DNA from: an uncultured Prevotellaceae bacterium
GTDB lineage: Bacteria > Bacteroidota > Bacteroidia > Bacteroidales > Bacteroidaceae
NCBI GenBank assembly: GCA_902785945.1
Contig: CADAAR010000001.1
Location: forward strand, 62,001 to 126,000
Direction of reading: 5' to 3'
DNA: 64,000 nucleotides
Position numbers and translations under genes: made by a program
Notes under the pieces: generated by a model
The model's database searches: none
The model's input: the letters and a program-made list of their open reading frames with translations, nothing else
What the model was told of the DNA's origin: nothing
Shown here: positions 53,004 to 63,386 of the stretch, one piece after another
How positions within the stretch are numbered: position 1 is the stretch's first letter
How the letters are laid out: every line of letters starts with the position of its first letter

Positions 53004-54038
53004 TTATTTTTGCTTTAGTTCATCGATTTCGCGCTGCAGAGCAGCTATTTGGCGATACATATCAGGTAGTTTGGCATAAAGTGCCTTCGCCTTGAAGAAA
53101 ACCTTCGTATCCATTGCGGGAGAACCAATGAGTTTCTCTCCATTGCCCTTTGTATCACTGATAACACCACACTGAGCACCAACAAAAGTCTTGTCGGCTA
53201 CATGGATATGTCCAGAGAAGCCTGCCTGGCCACCAACCATACACCAGGAGCCAATTTTGGTGGATCCTGCCATACCGACCTGAGCCGACATTACAGTATT
53301 CTCGCCAATCTCACAGTTATGGGCTACCTGGATGAGGTTATCAAGCTTCACACCCCTACGGATAACGGTCTGTCCCATTGTCGAACGGTCGACACAGGTA
53401 TTCGCACCGATCTCTACATCGTCCTCAATTACAACAATGCCGATCTGAGGAATCTTATCATAGCCTTCAGCGCTGGGGGCAAAGCCAAAGCCATCAGCGC
53501 CGATAACGCTACCTGCATGGATTGTCACATTATTTCCCAATTGACACCCCTGATAGATGGTAACATTGGGATAGAGCGTACATCTCTGTCCGATCTTTAC
53601 GCCTTGACCAATCACCGTATGAGGATAAATCTGGGTACCATCGCCAATTACAGCGTCATCGCCAATATAGGCAAACGCACCAATATAGCAATCCTTACCA
53701 ATGGAGGCCTTCTCAGAAATGTAGGCCTGAGGTTCAACACCACTCTTGCGAGGTTTCATTGACTCGTAGACCTGTAATAACTTGGCCACGCTTTCATAAG
53801 CGTTTTTTACGCGAATCAGCGTAGCAGCAACAGGCTGCTCCAATTCAACGTCTTCATTGATGAGCACCACGCTCGACTGCGTTTCATAAAGATAGTGGGT
53901 GTATTTGGGGTTCGACAGGAACGAGATGGCACCGGGTTTTCCTTCTTCGATTTTGGCGAAGCTGTTAATCGTAACGTTGTCATTACCCTCCACTCGTCCG
54001 CCAATCATGTCGGCTATTTGCTTTGCTGTAAATTCCAT
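53004..54038 (-). CDS. lpxD: UDP-3-O-acylglucosamine N-acyltransferase
   Basis: 344 residues. N-terminal uridine-binding domain ([18 protein letters not shown]) and hexapeptide beta-helix with [13 protein letters not shown] (catalytic His) and [13 protein letters not shown]. The end is a short helix ([18 protein letters not shown]). Third step of lipid A synthesis. First of the three lpx genes; a -7 element (54068-54075) lies just upstream, so the lpx genes can be transcribed separately from the HD gene. Confidence 0.97.
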   Translation of the reverse strand: MEFTAKQIADMIGGRVEGNDNVTINSFAKIEEGKPGAISFLSNPKYTHYLYETQSSVVLINEDVELEQPVAATLIRVKNAYESVAKLLQVYESMKPRKSGVEPQAYISEKASIGKDCYIGAFAYIGDDAVIGDGTQIYPHTVIGQGVKIGQRCTLYPNVTIYQGCQLGNNVTIHAGSVIGADGFGFAPSAEGYDKIPQIGIVVIEDDVEIGANTCVDRSTMGQTVIRRGVKLDNLIQVAHNCEIGENTVMSAQVGMAGSTKIGSWCMVGGQAGFSGHIHVADKTFVGAQCGVISDTKGNGEKLIGSPAMDTKVFFKAKALYAKLPDMYRQIAALQREIDELKQK

Positions 54039-54067
54039 ACTTTTACACGTTTATTACTTTTTGCGCG

Positions 54068-54075
54068 CAAAGATA
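54068..54075 (-). promoter_or_regulatory. -7 element for lpxD
   Basis: Reverse strand TATCTTTG, 29 bases upstream of the lpxD ATG. Confidence 0.6.
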
Positions 54076-54082
54076 GTAAAAA

Positions 54083-55309
54083 TTATCCAAAACGTTGATA
54101 ACAAAGGTAGTATTTTCTTATTTTTTTAGAAAGTAATTGAACATTTAGCAATTCAGACGCTTCGGAAATATCGCGAATTTCACCATTTTTGTAAAGTATT
54201 GCGATACTATCATCGTCGACATTATACATATCTTTCGAGATGGTACAGAGACTCATCATGTAGTGTTTTGCATCCTCAAGAGAAATCTCCATCCAAGCGG
54301 AAATTTCCTTGGCAATTGTCTCGATATGAGCCTCATCTACAGACTCTTCGGTGACCTCGACCTTAAAAATGTGACGGTCGAGCATATCGGCAGCCAACGT
54401 TGAAAGAATTTTGTCATCGTGATGCTTCCATGCCTTCATTGCACTCCAGATGTCAGAATCGTCGAGCTCACCATAATAAGTGAGAGCCTCAGGATGGGTA
54501 TCAAACCAAACCTTGTCCACATTGTTAGATAAGAAATAGAACAGGGCAGGGGAGGCAAACACCTGTTGCCCCATGCGGATGAGATCCTTGGCACGATTCA
54601 ACATATTGATTAACACTTTTTCGTAGGCCACACAGGTGCGATGTAAATAGACTTGCCAATACATAAGACGACGAGTGGTGAGATAATTCTCAAGCGAATA
54701 AATACCTTTATGTTCTACTACAAGAGAATCTTCTATTACATTGAGCATCTTGATGATACGTGCAGACCCAATATTTCCTTCCGTCACCCCGGTAAAGAAA
54801 GAATCACGACGCAGATAATCGAGTCGGTCCATATCGAGCTGACTCGAAATCAATTGGTGTAGAAAGTTTTTCGGATACTCTCCTTTGAAGATGGAAATAG
54901 CCAGGTTAAGTTGGCCATTGAAGTAGCGATTAATCTCTTCCATCATCAGTAGTGAAATCTCTTCATGAGAGATATCATGTATCAAGGTATCCTCCAAGAC
55001 ATGTGAGAAAGGACCGTGCCCTATGTCGTGCATCAAGATAGCAGCCTCAACGGCTTCTGCTTCAGAGTCAAAGATAAAATTCCCTTTCTCTTGGAGCGAT
55101 CTAACAGCCTCGGTCATGAGGTGAAAAGCACCGATGGAATGCTGAAATCTTGTATGTCGAGCACCGGGATATACCACCGATGCCAGACCTAACTGATTGA
55201 TGCGATTCAAACGCTGAAACAACGGATGCTCCACGATACCGTAGAGTAGTCCACGCGGTATTTTGATGAAACCAAATACCGGGTCGTTGATGATCTTTGC
55301 GCTGTTCAC
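54083..55309 (-). CDS. HD-domain phosphohydrolase
   Basis: 408 residues. Metal motif with HTRFQHSIGAFHLM, then the HD pair in AAILMHDIGHGPFSHVLE, and a later Asp (QLDMDRLDYLRRDSFFTG). It is of the dGTPase/SAMHD-like group, so it may hydrolyse nucleotides; the substrate is not assigned. It sits between pyrF and lpxD, 4 bases after pyrF. Confidence 0.88.
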   Translation of the reverse strand: MNSAKIINDPVFGFIKIPRGLLYGIVEHPLFQRLNRINQLGLASVVYPGARHTRFQHSIGAFHLMTEAVRSLQEKGNFIFDSEAEAVEAAILMHDIGHGPFSHVLEDTLIHDISHEEISLLMMEEINRYFNGQLNLAISIFKGEYPKNFLHQLISSQLDMDRLDYLRRDSFFTGVTEGNIGSARIIKMLNVIEDSLVVEHKGIYSLENYLTTRRLMYWQVYLHRTCVAYEKVLINMLNRAKDLIRMGQQVFASPALFYFLSNNVDKVWFDTHPEALTYYGELDDSDIWSAMKAWKHHDDKILSTLAADMLDRHIFKVEVTEESVDEAHIETIAKEISAWMEISLEDAKHYMMSLCTISKDMYNVDDDSIAILYKNGEIRDISEASELLNVQLLSKKIRKYYLCYQRFG

Positions 55310-55313
55310 CTTA

Positions 55314-56144
55314 TTATATAATACCAGCCTTCTTCAATTCCTCGGCCATCTGCTGTTGCAGTTCACGAGCCTTATTACCGGCAATCTCAGCATAATGGTC
55401 ATCACTGCAGGCGTAGATAATGCCGCGTGAAGAATTTACCAACAGACCACAATCCTTTGTCATACCGTATCTGCAGACCTCTTCGAGTGAGCCCCCCTGA
55501 GCACCTACACCTGGAACGAGCAGAAAATGATCAGGCGCCACCTTGCGAATGTCCTCGAACATCTGGCCCTGGGTAGCACCTACAACATACATCATGTTGT
55601 CTGTTGTTCCCCATTCCTGACTCTTCTTCAGTACTTTCTCGAACAAACGTTCGCCCTGAACATCAGCTGTGAGTTGGAAATCGTGAGAGCCATTGTTGGA
55701 GGTCAGTGCCAACAGGATTACCCATTTACCTTCATAGCCGAGGAACGGTGTTACCGAATCTTCTCCCATATAAGGCGCTACCGTGAGGGCATCCACATCG
55801 TATTCTTCGAAGAAGGTACGAGCATACATCTGCGACGTGTTGCCAATATCACCGCGTTTAGCATCGGCGATGATCAGGTGATGGGGATGGTTTTCCTTGA
55901 TGTACTTTATGGTGTTCTCAAACGATATCATGCCCTTCACACCATAGGCTTCGTAAAAAGCGAGGTTGGGCTTATAGGCCACGCAGTAAGGGGCTGTGGC
56001 ATCAATAATCGCTTTATTGAACTCGAAGATGGGATCGTGTAGGTCAAAGACACACTGAGGCATTTTCTTGGCATCGGTATCCAATCCAACACAAAGGAAG
56101 CTCTCCTTCTGTTTGATCTGCTGAATTAATTTTTGTCTGGTCAT
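55314..56144 (-). CDS. pyrF: Orotidine 5'-phosphate decarboxylase (long form)
   Basis: 276 residues, the longer PyrF type. Catalytic Asp-x-Lys-xx-Asp in [20 protein letters not shown] [14 protein letters not shown] at the start, and phosphate-binding [10 protein letters not shown]. Final step of UMP synthesis. It lies 4 bases after prfA. Confidence 0.96.
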   Translation of the reverse strand: MTRQKLIQQIKQKESFLCVGLDTDAKKMPQCVFDLHDPIFEFNKAIIDATAPYCVAYKPNLAFYEAYGVKGMISFENTIKYIKENHPHHLIIADAKRGDIGNTSQMYARTFFEEYDVDALTVAPYMGEDSVTPFLGYEGKWVILLALTSNNGSHDFQLTADVQGERLFEKVLKKSQEWGTTDNMMYVVGATQGQMFEDIRKVAPDHFLLVPGVGAQGGSLEEVCRYGMTKDCGLLVNSSRGIIYACSDDHYAEIAGNKARELQQQMAEELKKAGII

Positions 56145-56148
56145 GATT

Positions 56149-57258
56149 TTATAGTTCTGTTTCTTTCATTCTTTCTGCGTTCTCAGCTACGGTGAGAGCA
56201 TCTATCATCGCCTGGATATCACCTCCGAGGAAGCCTTGCAGATCGTGTGTTGTATAACCAATACGGTGATCGGTCACACGACCTTGGGGGAAGTTATAGG
56301 TACGAATTTTTGCGGAGCGGTCACCTGTTGACACAAGACTCTTACGGCGCGAGGCAATATCGTCCATATACTTCTGATGCTCCTTATCGTAAATAAAGGT
56401 ATAGAGGCGCGAGAGAGCGCGTTCTTTGTTCTTGGGCTGGTCACGTGTTTCCGTACATTCAATGAGAATTTCCTCGGTTTCACCGGTATTCGGGTTTTTC
56501 CACATATAACGCAAACGGACACCAGACTCCACCTTGTTTACATTCTGACCACCAGCGCCCGACGAACGGAAAGTATCCCATTTAATCTCTCCTTCGTTCA
56601 CATGTACTTCAAACTTGTCTGCCTCAGGCAATACGGCGACAGTAGCTGCAGAGGTATGCATACGTCCCTGGGTCTCTGTGGCAGGTACACGCTGTACACG
56701 ATGTACACCCGATTCATACTTCAACGTACCATAGACATCAGCCCCACTGACGGCGAAATCGATTTCTTTATAACCACCCACAGCACCCTCAGAGACACTG
56801 GTAATTGACAACTGCCAACCTTTTGAGTCGCAGTAGCTTTTATACATTTTAAATAGGTCACCAGCAAAAAGACAAGCTTCATCACCACCTGTTCCTGCGC
56901 GGATTTCCATCTGAACATTCTTAGCGTCCTCAGGATCCTTGGGGATCAAGGCAATTTTAATTTCTTCCTCGAGTTTGGGCTGCAGTTCTTCGTTGGCTGC
57001 CAGTTCTTCACGTGCCATTTCCTTCATCTCTGGGTCAGTTTCGTTAGCCAAGATATCCTTCGCCTCTTTGATACCGTTCAGACAAGCGATGTAGCGCTTG
57101 CGGGCATCCATAATATCGCCCAAATCCTTATATTCCTTCGTTAACTTCACAAAACGGTTCTGATCAGCAATCACATCGGGGTCGGTAATCAAGGTCGATA
57201 CCTCCTCAAAGCGGGCCTCCAGTCCGTCTAACTTCTGTAGAATACTGTTATTCTCCAT
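56149..57258 (-). CDS. prfA: Peptide chain release factor 1
   Basis: 369 residues from the ATG at 57258 ([20 protein letters not shown]). A longer frame to 57306 exists but would overlap purM and lacks family similarity. The GGQ loop lies in [18 protein letters not shown]. The RF1 anticodon-mimic region is [20 protein letters not shown]. It releases peptides at UAA and UAG. Confidence 0.95.
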   Translation of the reverse strand: MENNSILQKLDGLEARFEEVSTLITDPDVIADQNRFVKLTKEYKDLGDIMDARKRYIACLNGIKEAKDILANETDPEMKEMAREELAANEELQPKLEEEIKIALIPKDPEDAKNVQMEIRAGTGGDEACLFAGDLFKMYKSYCDSKGWQLSITSVSEGAVGGYKEIDFAVSGADVYGTLKYESGVHRVQRVPATETQGRMHTSAATVAVLPEADKFEVHVNEGEIKWDTFRSSGAGGQNVNKVESGVRLRYMWKNPNTGETEEILIECTETRDQPKNKERALSRLYTFIYDKEHQKYMDDIASRRKSLVSTGDRSAKIRTYNFPQGRVTDHRIGYTTHDLQGFLGGDIQAMIDALTVAENAERMKETEL

Positions 57259-57289
57259 ATAATTTTCTTTTGTTTCTGCGCAATAAACC

Positions 57290-58468
57290 TTAATAGTTGA
57301 ACTCACCGAATTCTGATTTAATCGTCAGACTCTTCTGTCCTTCCTCGATATGACCCACGATCTGGGCGTCGATGTTGAAGCTCTTCGAAATCTCAATCAC
57401 TTTCTCTGCCACCTCAGGACGGACATAGATCTCCATGCGATGCCCCATGTTGAACACCTGATACATCTCCTTCCAATCGGTGCCTGAGCACTCGTGGATG
57501 GCTTTGAACAATGGTGGAACGGGGAACATGTTATCTTTCACCACCTTACAATTGTCGCTGACGAAATGCAAGACCTTCGTCTGAGCGCCACCCGTACTGT
57601 GTACCATTCCGTGAATCTCCGGACGCAGTTCATCGAGCAGGCGCTTAATCACTGGAGCATAGGTGCGGGTAGGAGAGAGCACCAACTGTCCCATGTTGGG
57701 AAGATTGGAATACTCAGAGTCCTCGGAGTACTCAGATAATAATTCATACTTCCCGCTATACACGAGTTCATCAGGTACTGCGTGGTCAAAGCTCTCGGGA
57801 TATTTCTCTGCCAGATACTTGGCAAAGACATCATGACGGGCTGAGGTCAGACCATTTGAGCCCATTCCACCGTTATATCGCTTCTCATATGTAGCCTGTC
57901 CTGTGCTCGAAAGACCAACAATCACATCGCCCGGACGGATGTTGGCATTGTCGATGACATCGCTTCTTTTCATGCGACAGGTAACGGTGGAATCGACGAT
58001 AATCGTCCTTACAAGGTCGCCCACATCAGCCGTTTCGCCTCCTGTTGGATAAATACCGATACCCATCTCACGGAGTTCTGCCAACAGTTCGTCTGTCCCG
58101 TTGATGATAGCAGAAATCACCTCACCTGGCACCAGCATTTTGTTTCGTCCGATGGTGCTCGAAACGAGGATATTATCCACGGCACCCACGCACAGCAAGT
58201 CGTCGGTGTTCATTACGACAGCGTCCTGGGCAATGCCTTTCCATACGGAGAGGTCACCCGTTTCTTTCCAGTACATATAAGCGAGACTCGATTTAGTACC
58301 AGCTCCGTCGGCATGCATGATGTTGCAATACTCGGGATCACCTCCCAAAATATCAGGGATGATCTTGCAGAAAGCCTGCGGGAAGATACCCTTGTCGATG
58401 TTCTTAATCGCGTTGTGTACGTCTTCTTTGGCGGCACTCACACCGCGCATCATATATCTATTATCCAT
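57290..58468 (-). CDS. purM: Phosphoribosylformylglycinamidine cyclo-ligase
   Basis: 392 residues from the ATG at 58468 (an in-frame GTG lies 9 bases upstream). PurM hallmarks: HADGAGTKSSLAYM, TGGETADVGDLV, and GHRMEIYV near the end. Step 5 of purine synthesis. A loop at about residues 245-262 contains the short duplication EYSEDSEYS, not expected in the family and encoded by a near-repeat at 57709-57737. Confidence 0.93.
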   Translation of the reverse strand: MDNRYMMRGVSAAKEDVHNAIKNIDKGIFPQAFCKIIPDILGGDPEYCNIMHADGAGTKSSLAYMYWKETGDLSVWKGIAQDAVVMNTDDLLCVGAVDNILVSSTIGRNKMLVPGEVISAIINGTDELLAELREMGIGIYPTGGETADVGDLVRTIIVDSTVTCRMKRSDVIDNANIRPGDVIVGLSSTGQATYEKRYNGGMGSNGLTSARHDVFAKYLAEKYPESFDHAVPDELVYSGKYELLSEYSEDSEYSNLPNMGQLVLSPTRTYAPVIKRLLDELRPEIHGMVHSTGGAQTKVLHFVSDNCKVVKDNMFPVPPLFKAIHECSGTDWKEMYQVFNMGHRMEIYVRPEVAEKVIEISKSFNIDAQIVGHIEEGQKSLTIKSEFGEFNY

Positions 58469-58472
58469 ATTA

Positions 58473-58485
58473 TTCACTATTCACT
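58473..58485. repeat. Two heptamer units between aroE and purM
   Basis: TTCACTA followed by TTCACT, the same unit as at 1240-1267 (reverse) and 19080-19107. Confidence 0.55.
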
Positions 58486-58490
58486 CATCA

Positions 58491-59240
58491 TTATCTCTCT
58501 CCTTGCCAGAATTCCCACGAGGCAAAGGCCTGCAACAAAAGCATTTCAAGTCCATTCTTCACATCAGCCCCATATTCAGCACCGCGTCGCATAAAAAGCG
58601 TCTGGTCGGGGTTATAAATCAGATCGTAAAGAATGGTATGATGGTCCATCGCCTCATAAGGCAGATTCGGACATACTTCTGTCTTGGGGAACATACCAAC
58701 AGGGGTACAGTTCACAATCACATTGTATTCTTTAACCACTTCGGGGGTAATCTTCTCGTATTGTATTGTGCCTGGACGCTCGTAACGACTCACAAACACC
58801 GTTTCAAGACCTAACGACTTCAAGCCGTAATTGATGGCTTTCGAGGCACCACCCGTCCCTAGGATAAGAGCTTTCTTGTGCCATTTCTTGTCGAGCATGG
58901 GCTCTATGCTCTGGGTGAAACCAATGACATCGCTATTGTAACCCTTCAACGTCGTTTTATTACCTTCATGGGTTACCTTGATAACATTCACAGCTCCGAT
59001 GGCCCTCGCCTCAGGACTTACGCTGTCCAAGAAATCAATGACTTTCTCCTTGTAAGGGATGGTAACGTTGAGACCCTTGAGTTCAGGATGCTTTGCGAGC
59101 ACCACTGGCAGTTCGTCGATACTCGGAATCTCAAAGTTAATATACTTGGCATTGATACCTTCATCAGCAAACCTCTGGTTAAAGTAGCTGATAGAGAACG
59201 AATGTCCCAAGGGATAGCCAATCAATCCGTATTTGTCCAT
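58491..59240 (-). CDS. aroE: Shikimate dehydrogenase
   Basis: 249 residues. Substrate motif GYPLGHSFSISYFN at the start, catalytic Lys in NVTIPYKEKV, and NADP-binding GTGGASKAI. Fourth step from DAHP toward chorismate. Slightly short (E. coli 272), complete at both ends. Its stop is 22 bases from the purM start. Confidence 0.96.
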   Translation of the reverse strand: MDKYGLIGYPLGHSFSISYFNQRFADEGINAKYINFEIPSIDELPVVLAKHPELKGLNVTIPYKEKVIDFLDSVSPEARAIGAVNVIKVTHEGNKTTLKGYNSDVIGFTQSIEPMLDKKWHKKALILGTGGASKAINYGLKSLGLETVFVSRYERPGTIQYEKITPEVVKEYNVIVNCTPVGMFPKTEVCPNLPYEAMDHHTILYDLIYNPDQTLFMRRGAEYGADVKNGLEMLLLQAFASWEFWQGER

Positions 59241-59249
59241 AACGCTTCT

Positions 59250-59981
59250 TTATTTGGTTGCAAAATACATCGTACAGATACCGAAAGTGAGCCGTTTGAA
59301 CGAGGCATCACTGAATCCGGCATTCTTCAGGATCTCTACCATTCGCTCGCCCTGCGGGAAGGCTTCAATGGTCTTGGTAAGATAAGAATAGGCACTGCTG
59401 TCACGACTGATAATCCGACCATAGAGCGGCAGCACTGTATGACTATAGATGTGGAAGAACTGTTTCATCGGGAACGAAACGGGTGTGGTGAGCTCTACGA
59501 TACTCAGATGTCCTCCAGTCTTCAGCACACGACACATCTCCTGCAGGCCCTTATCAAGATTAGCGAAGTTACGGATGCCGAAGGCTGCAGTGACAGCGTC
59601 GAAACTGTCGTTAGAATAGGAGAGGGACAGACAGTCTTCCTTTTCAAAGGCTATCGTGCTGTCGAGACCTTTCTCTTTCACCTTTTGCCGCCCTATCTTC
59701 ATCATACCTTCGCTGATGTCAGCTCCAATGAGCTTATTAGGGTGCAACATTTCTGCTGCCATAATAGCGAAGTCGCCAGTGCCCGTAGCGATGTCGAGGA
59801 TCGTCTGAGGCTGATGGGGCGCCAACTGCAAGATAGCTTTCTTACGCCATCCGCGGTCAATGTCCCACGACAAGCGATGGTTCAGCATATCGTAGGTAGG
59901 AGCAATGTTATCGAACATCTGTTCCACCTGTGCAGCTTTCTCACCGGCGTGATAGGGTGTTATCTCTTCCTGTTTATACAT
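59250..59981 (-). CDS. menG: Demethylmenaquinone methyltransferase
   Basis: 243 residues, UbiE/MenG family. SAM-binding [16 protein letters not shown], the family motif [15 protein letters not shown], and the block [20 protein letters not shown]. Last step of menaquinone synthesis, which suits the quinone-reducing Nqr complex encoded nearby. UbiE-type nomenclature is equivalent. Confidence 0.95.
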   Translation of the reverse strand: MYKQEEITPYHAGEKAAQVEQMFDNIAPTYDMLNHRLSWDIDRGWRKKAILQLAPHQPQTILDIATGTGDFAIMAAEMLHPNKLIGADISEGMMKIGRQKVKEKGLDSTIAFEKEDCLSLSYSNDSFDAVTAAFGIRNFANLDKGLQEMCRVLKTGGHLSIVELTTPVSFPMKQFFHIYSHTVLPLYGRIISRDSSAYSYLTKTIEAFPQGERMVEILKNAGFSDASFKRLTFGICTMYFATK

Positions 59982-60007
59982 CTCTAGTCTATTCCAGCCT
60001 CTCTAGA

Positions 60008-60932
<925 letters not shown>

Positions 60933-60955
<23 letters not shown>

Positions 60956-61904
60956 TGCTTTTATTTTTATCTTTGTCGAATTCTTCGTATGCATTGACAA
61001 TGCGAGTCACGAGCTTGTGGCGCACGATATCTTTTCCTGTAAGGTTCACGACACCTATACCCTCTACATTATTTAATATATGTAGTGCCTCAATCAGACC
61101 ACTTTTCTGAGAGTGGGGGAGGTCTATCTGCGTCATATCACCTGTGATAATCATCTTCGTATTCCACCCCATGCGTGTAAGAAACATCCTAATCTGTGCA
61201 GGCGTCGTGTTCTGCGCTTCGTCAAGAATCACAACTGCATCAGAGAGCGTACGACCACGCATAAAGGCTAGGGGAGCAATCTGTATCACGTGCTTCTCCA
61301 TCATATCCTGTAACTTAACTTGGGGAAGCATATCCTCTAAGGCATCATAGAGAGGCTGTAGGTAGGGGTCTATCTTATCTTTCATGTCACCAGGTAGGAA
61401 GCCCAGTTTTTCACCTGCTTCCACAGCCGGACGCGAGAGGATGATCTTCTTTGCCGATTTCTCCTTCAAAGCTTTCACGGCAAGGGCGATGGAGAGATAG
61501 GTTTTTCCTGTGCCAGCAGGTCCGACGGCAAACACCATATCTTTTTTCTCGTAGGCCTCAATTAACCGCTGCTGGTTTTCACTACGTGGCTTAATGGCAC
61601 GACCCGACATTGAGTACACTAACACACCGTCGGGCATATCATCCTTCACACGTCTGCCTTTCACAATATCCAGAATGTCCTCATCGTTCAACGAATTGAA
61701 CCTAAGTACGTGCTTTCGGAGTTTTTCTATCGCCTCCTCAAACACAGCCATCTGCTCTTCATCACCTAACACACGAATCACATTGTCACGAGCAACGATA
61801 CGCAATTTGGGGTAAAGCGAGCGTATCATCTGCAGGTGAACATTCCCCACGCCATAGAATACAACGGGGTCGATATCCTCTAAAACAAGATGCTTCTCTA
61901 TCAA
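60933..61904 (-). CDS. phoH: PhoH-like ATPase
   Basis: About 324 residues. P-loop [34 protein letters not shown] (Walker B) and the PhoH block [20 protein letters not shown]. Start is uncertain: the frame runs to a TTG at 61934, but the -7 element (61932-61939) overlaps that codon. I therefore place the start at the TTG at 61904, which gives [12 protein letters not shown] as in relatives. Probably an RNA-associated ATPase (inference from family). Confidence 0.88.
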
Positions 61905-61931
61905 ATCTGTATACAAATTATATTTTGCGTG

Positions 61932-61939
61932 CAAAATTA
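61932..61939 (-). promoter_or_regulatory. -7 element for phoH
   Basis: Reverse strand TAATTTTG, 2 bases from the 41-bp module copy 2. Confidence 0.68.
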
Positions 61940-61941
61940 CA

Positions 61942-61982
61942 AAAAAACTATGAACTATGAACTATGAATTATGAACTTTTTT
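61942..61982. repeat. 41-bp module between divergent promoters, copy 2
   Basis: Identical to 18987-19027 in all 41 bases, between the phoH and DUF5715 -7 elements, which are again 44 bases apart. Confidence 0.92.
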
Positions 61983-61983
61983 G

Positions 61984-61991
61984 TACCTTTG
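61984..61991 (+). promoter_or_regulatory. -7 element for the DUF5715-type gene
   Basis: TACCTTTG, 8 bases upstream of the ATG at 62000, one base after the 41-bp module. Confidence 0.65.
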
Positions 61992-61999
61992 TAGCCAAA

Positions 62000-62743
62000 A
62001 TGAAGAAATTTACGATTAAACTGACCAAAAAGCATTTCCTCACTGGGTTCGCAGCCGTGGTGTTACTGCTTGCTATCGTGCGGTGGATATGGCCGTCGGT
62101 AGCCAAACCACGCATTATTCTGAATGAAATAGCTGAAATCATCGAAGCTACGCCACTGAATCCTAATGGCCGTCCACATAAAATTCGTTCTGTGCCCAGC
62201 TATGCCGTCGCTTTTCCTGATACCAATGCCGTTCAGTTGGTGGCAGCACAACAGTGGGGGGTGACACCTGTTCGCGACCGTGAGGATGCTGAAACCCGCA
62301 AGCGCGAGTTAGTTTATATCGGCTCCAATCCTTATTATCATGTAGATCCGCTGTATTCCAGCATTCCGTATCTGGTGCCTCGTGCCGCCGTTCTTTTGCA
62401 AGATATAGGCCAGGCATTCTATGACAGTCTGTATGTCAAGGGCGTACCTCTGCATAAGTTGATTGTAACTAGTGTACTGCGTTCACAGGAAGATGTAGTA
62501 AAGCTTCGTCGTCGCAATGGCAATGCCACCGAGAACTCGTGTCATCTTTATGGCACTACATTTGACATCTGTTACAATCGTTATAAAACGGTGGAAGATC
62601 CCGATGGTCCAACTCGTCGTCAGGTGCGCAACGACACTTTGAAATGGGTCCTCTCAGAAGTGTTGCGCGATATGCGTGAACACGGGCGATGCTTTATCAA
62701 ATATGAAGTAAAACAGGGGTGTTTCCACATGACCGTTAGATAA
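62000..62743 (+). CDS. DUF5715/M15-like membrane-anchored protein
   Basis: 247 residues from the ATG at 62000 (the longer frame from 61964 starts inside the repeat module). One membrane helix (about 12-31). The domain resembles M15 D-Ala-D-Ala carboxypeptidases: Arg in TSVLRSQEDV, zinc ligands in SCHLYGTTFDI (His and Asp), and a last His in QGCFHMTVR. The catalytic Glu normally just before the last His is not present (Gln-Gly-Cys-Phe), so activity is doubtful. Likely periplasmic and cell-wall related. Confidence 0.78.
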   Translation: MKKFTIKLTKKHFLTGFAAVVLLLAIVRWIWPSVAKPRIILNEIAEIIEATPLNPNGRPHKIRSVPSYAVAFPDTNAVQLVAAQQWGVTPVRDREDAETRKRELVYIGSNPYYHVDPLYSSIPYLVPRAAVLLQDIGQAFYDSLYVKGVPLHKLIVTSVLRSQEDVVKLRRRNGNATENSCHLYGTTFDICYNRYKTVEDPDGPTRRQVRNDTLKWVLSEVLRDMREHGRCFIKYEVKQGCFHMTVR

Positions 62744-62777
62744 GAATCAGTAAAATCTGTATGACATAAAAATAAGA

Positions 62778-62799
62778 CCTGCAATCTTACTTGCAAGCC
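62778..62799 (-). terminator. Weak hairpin after the tRNA cluster
   Basis: Imperfect stem around CCTGCAA / TTGCAAG between the DUF5715-type gene and tRNA-Gly, flanked by T/A runs; either strand could use it. Confidence 0.35.
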
Positions 62800-62812
62800 T
62801 TTTTGTTTTGTG

Positions 62813-62883
62813 AGCGGAATACGGGAATCGAACCCGCCTCCCAGGCTTGGGAAGCCCGTGCACTACCGATGTGCTAATTCCGC
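62813..62883 (-). tRNA. tRNA-Gly (CCC)
   Basis: 71 bases folding as a complete cloverleaf: acceptor GCGGAAT/ATTCCGC, D arm GCAC/GTGC, anticodon loop TTCCCAA (anticodon CCC), T loop TTCGATT. CCA is not encoded. Confidence 0.93.
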
Positions 62884-62909
62884 AGATTCCTGAATTCCAA
62901 TCTTTTAGG

Positions 62910-62982
<73 letters not shown>

Positions 62983-62998
62983 AATCCTTTACCTTATG

Positions 62999-63071
62999 TA
63001 CACCCGCAGGGGCTCGAACCCTGGACACCCTGATTAAGAGTCAGGTGCTCTACCAACTGAGCTACGGGTGC
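62999..63071 (-). tRNA. tRNA-Lys (CTT), copy 2 in transcript order
   Basis: 73 bases: acceptor GCACCCG, anticodon stem CCTGA/TCAGG with loop CTCTTAA (anticodon CTT). Identical in sequence to the copy at 63119-63191, offset exactly 120 bases. Confidence 0.95.
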
Positions 63072-63090
63072 AATCAATTTTTCAAAAAGA

Positions 63091-63112
63091 AAGGAGGATC
63101 GCTTTCCTCCTT
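63091..63112 (-). terminator. Hairpin between the two tRNA-Lys genes
   Basis: Perfect 8-bp stem AAGGAGGA/TCCTCCTT with a 6-base loop; on the reverse strand it is followed by CTTTTTG. It may be an attenuating terminator or a processing signal within the tRNA transcript. Confidence 0.5.
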
Positions 63113-63118
63113 GTTTTG

Positions 63119-63191
63119 TACACCCGCAGGGGCTCGAACCCTGGACACCCTGATTAAGAGTCAGGTGCTCTACCAACTGAGCTACGGGTGC
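63119..63191 (-). tRNA. tRNA-Lys (CTT), copy 1 in transcript order
   Basis: Same sequence and fold as 62999-63071; nearest to the promoter at 63213. Confidence 0.95.
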
Positions 63192-63212
63192 ATCCTTTTT
63201 TCTAAGCGGGTG

Positions 63213-63220
63213 CAAAGGTA
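63213..63220 (-). promoter_or_regulatory. -7 element for the tRNA cluster
   Basis: Reverse strand TACCTTTG, 21 bases upstream of the first tRNA-Lys. Confidence 0.6.
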
Positions 63221-63386
63221 GTTACTTTTTTCGAACTGACCAAATTTTTAGAGGAATATTTTCTAAAAAACTTATTATTTATCATAATGCCGATTCTGGA
63301 AAATTTGTATACGAATTATAATTTATGTCATCTATGCCATCTATGTGACATTCAAAATTCTATCTTTTCTGCGCTTTCTGTGGGAC

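Noticed and set aside
57259..57306. N-terminal extension of prfA overlapping purM
   Set aside because: Not conserved in release factor 1; ATG 57258 gives the normal start with a normal intergenic gap.
58878..59987. Forward frame of 369 residues opposite aroE and menG
   Set aside because: It spans two certain genes on the other strand and shows no motif; a shadow.
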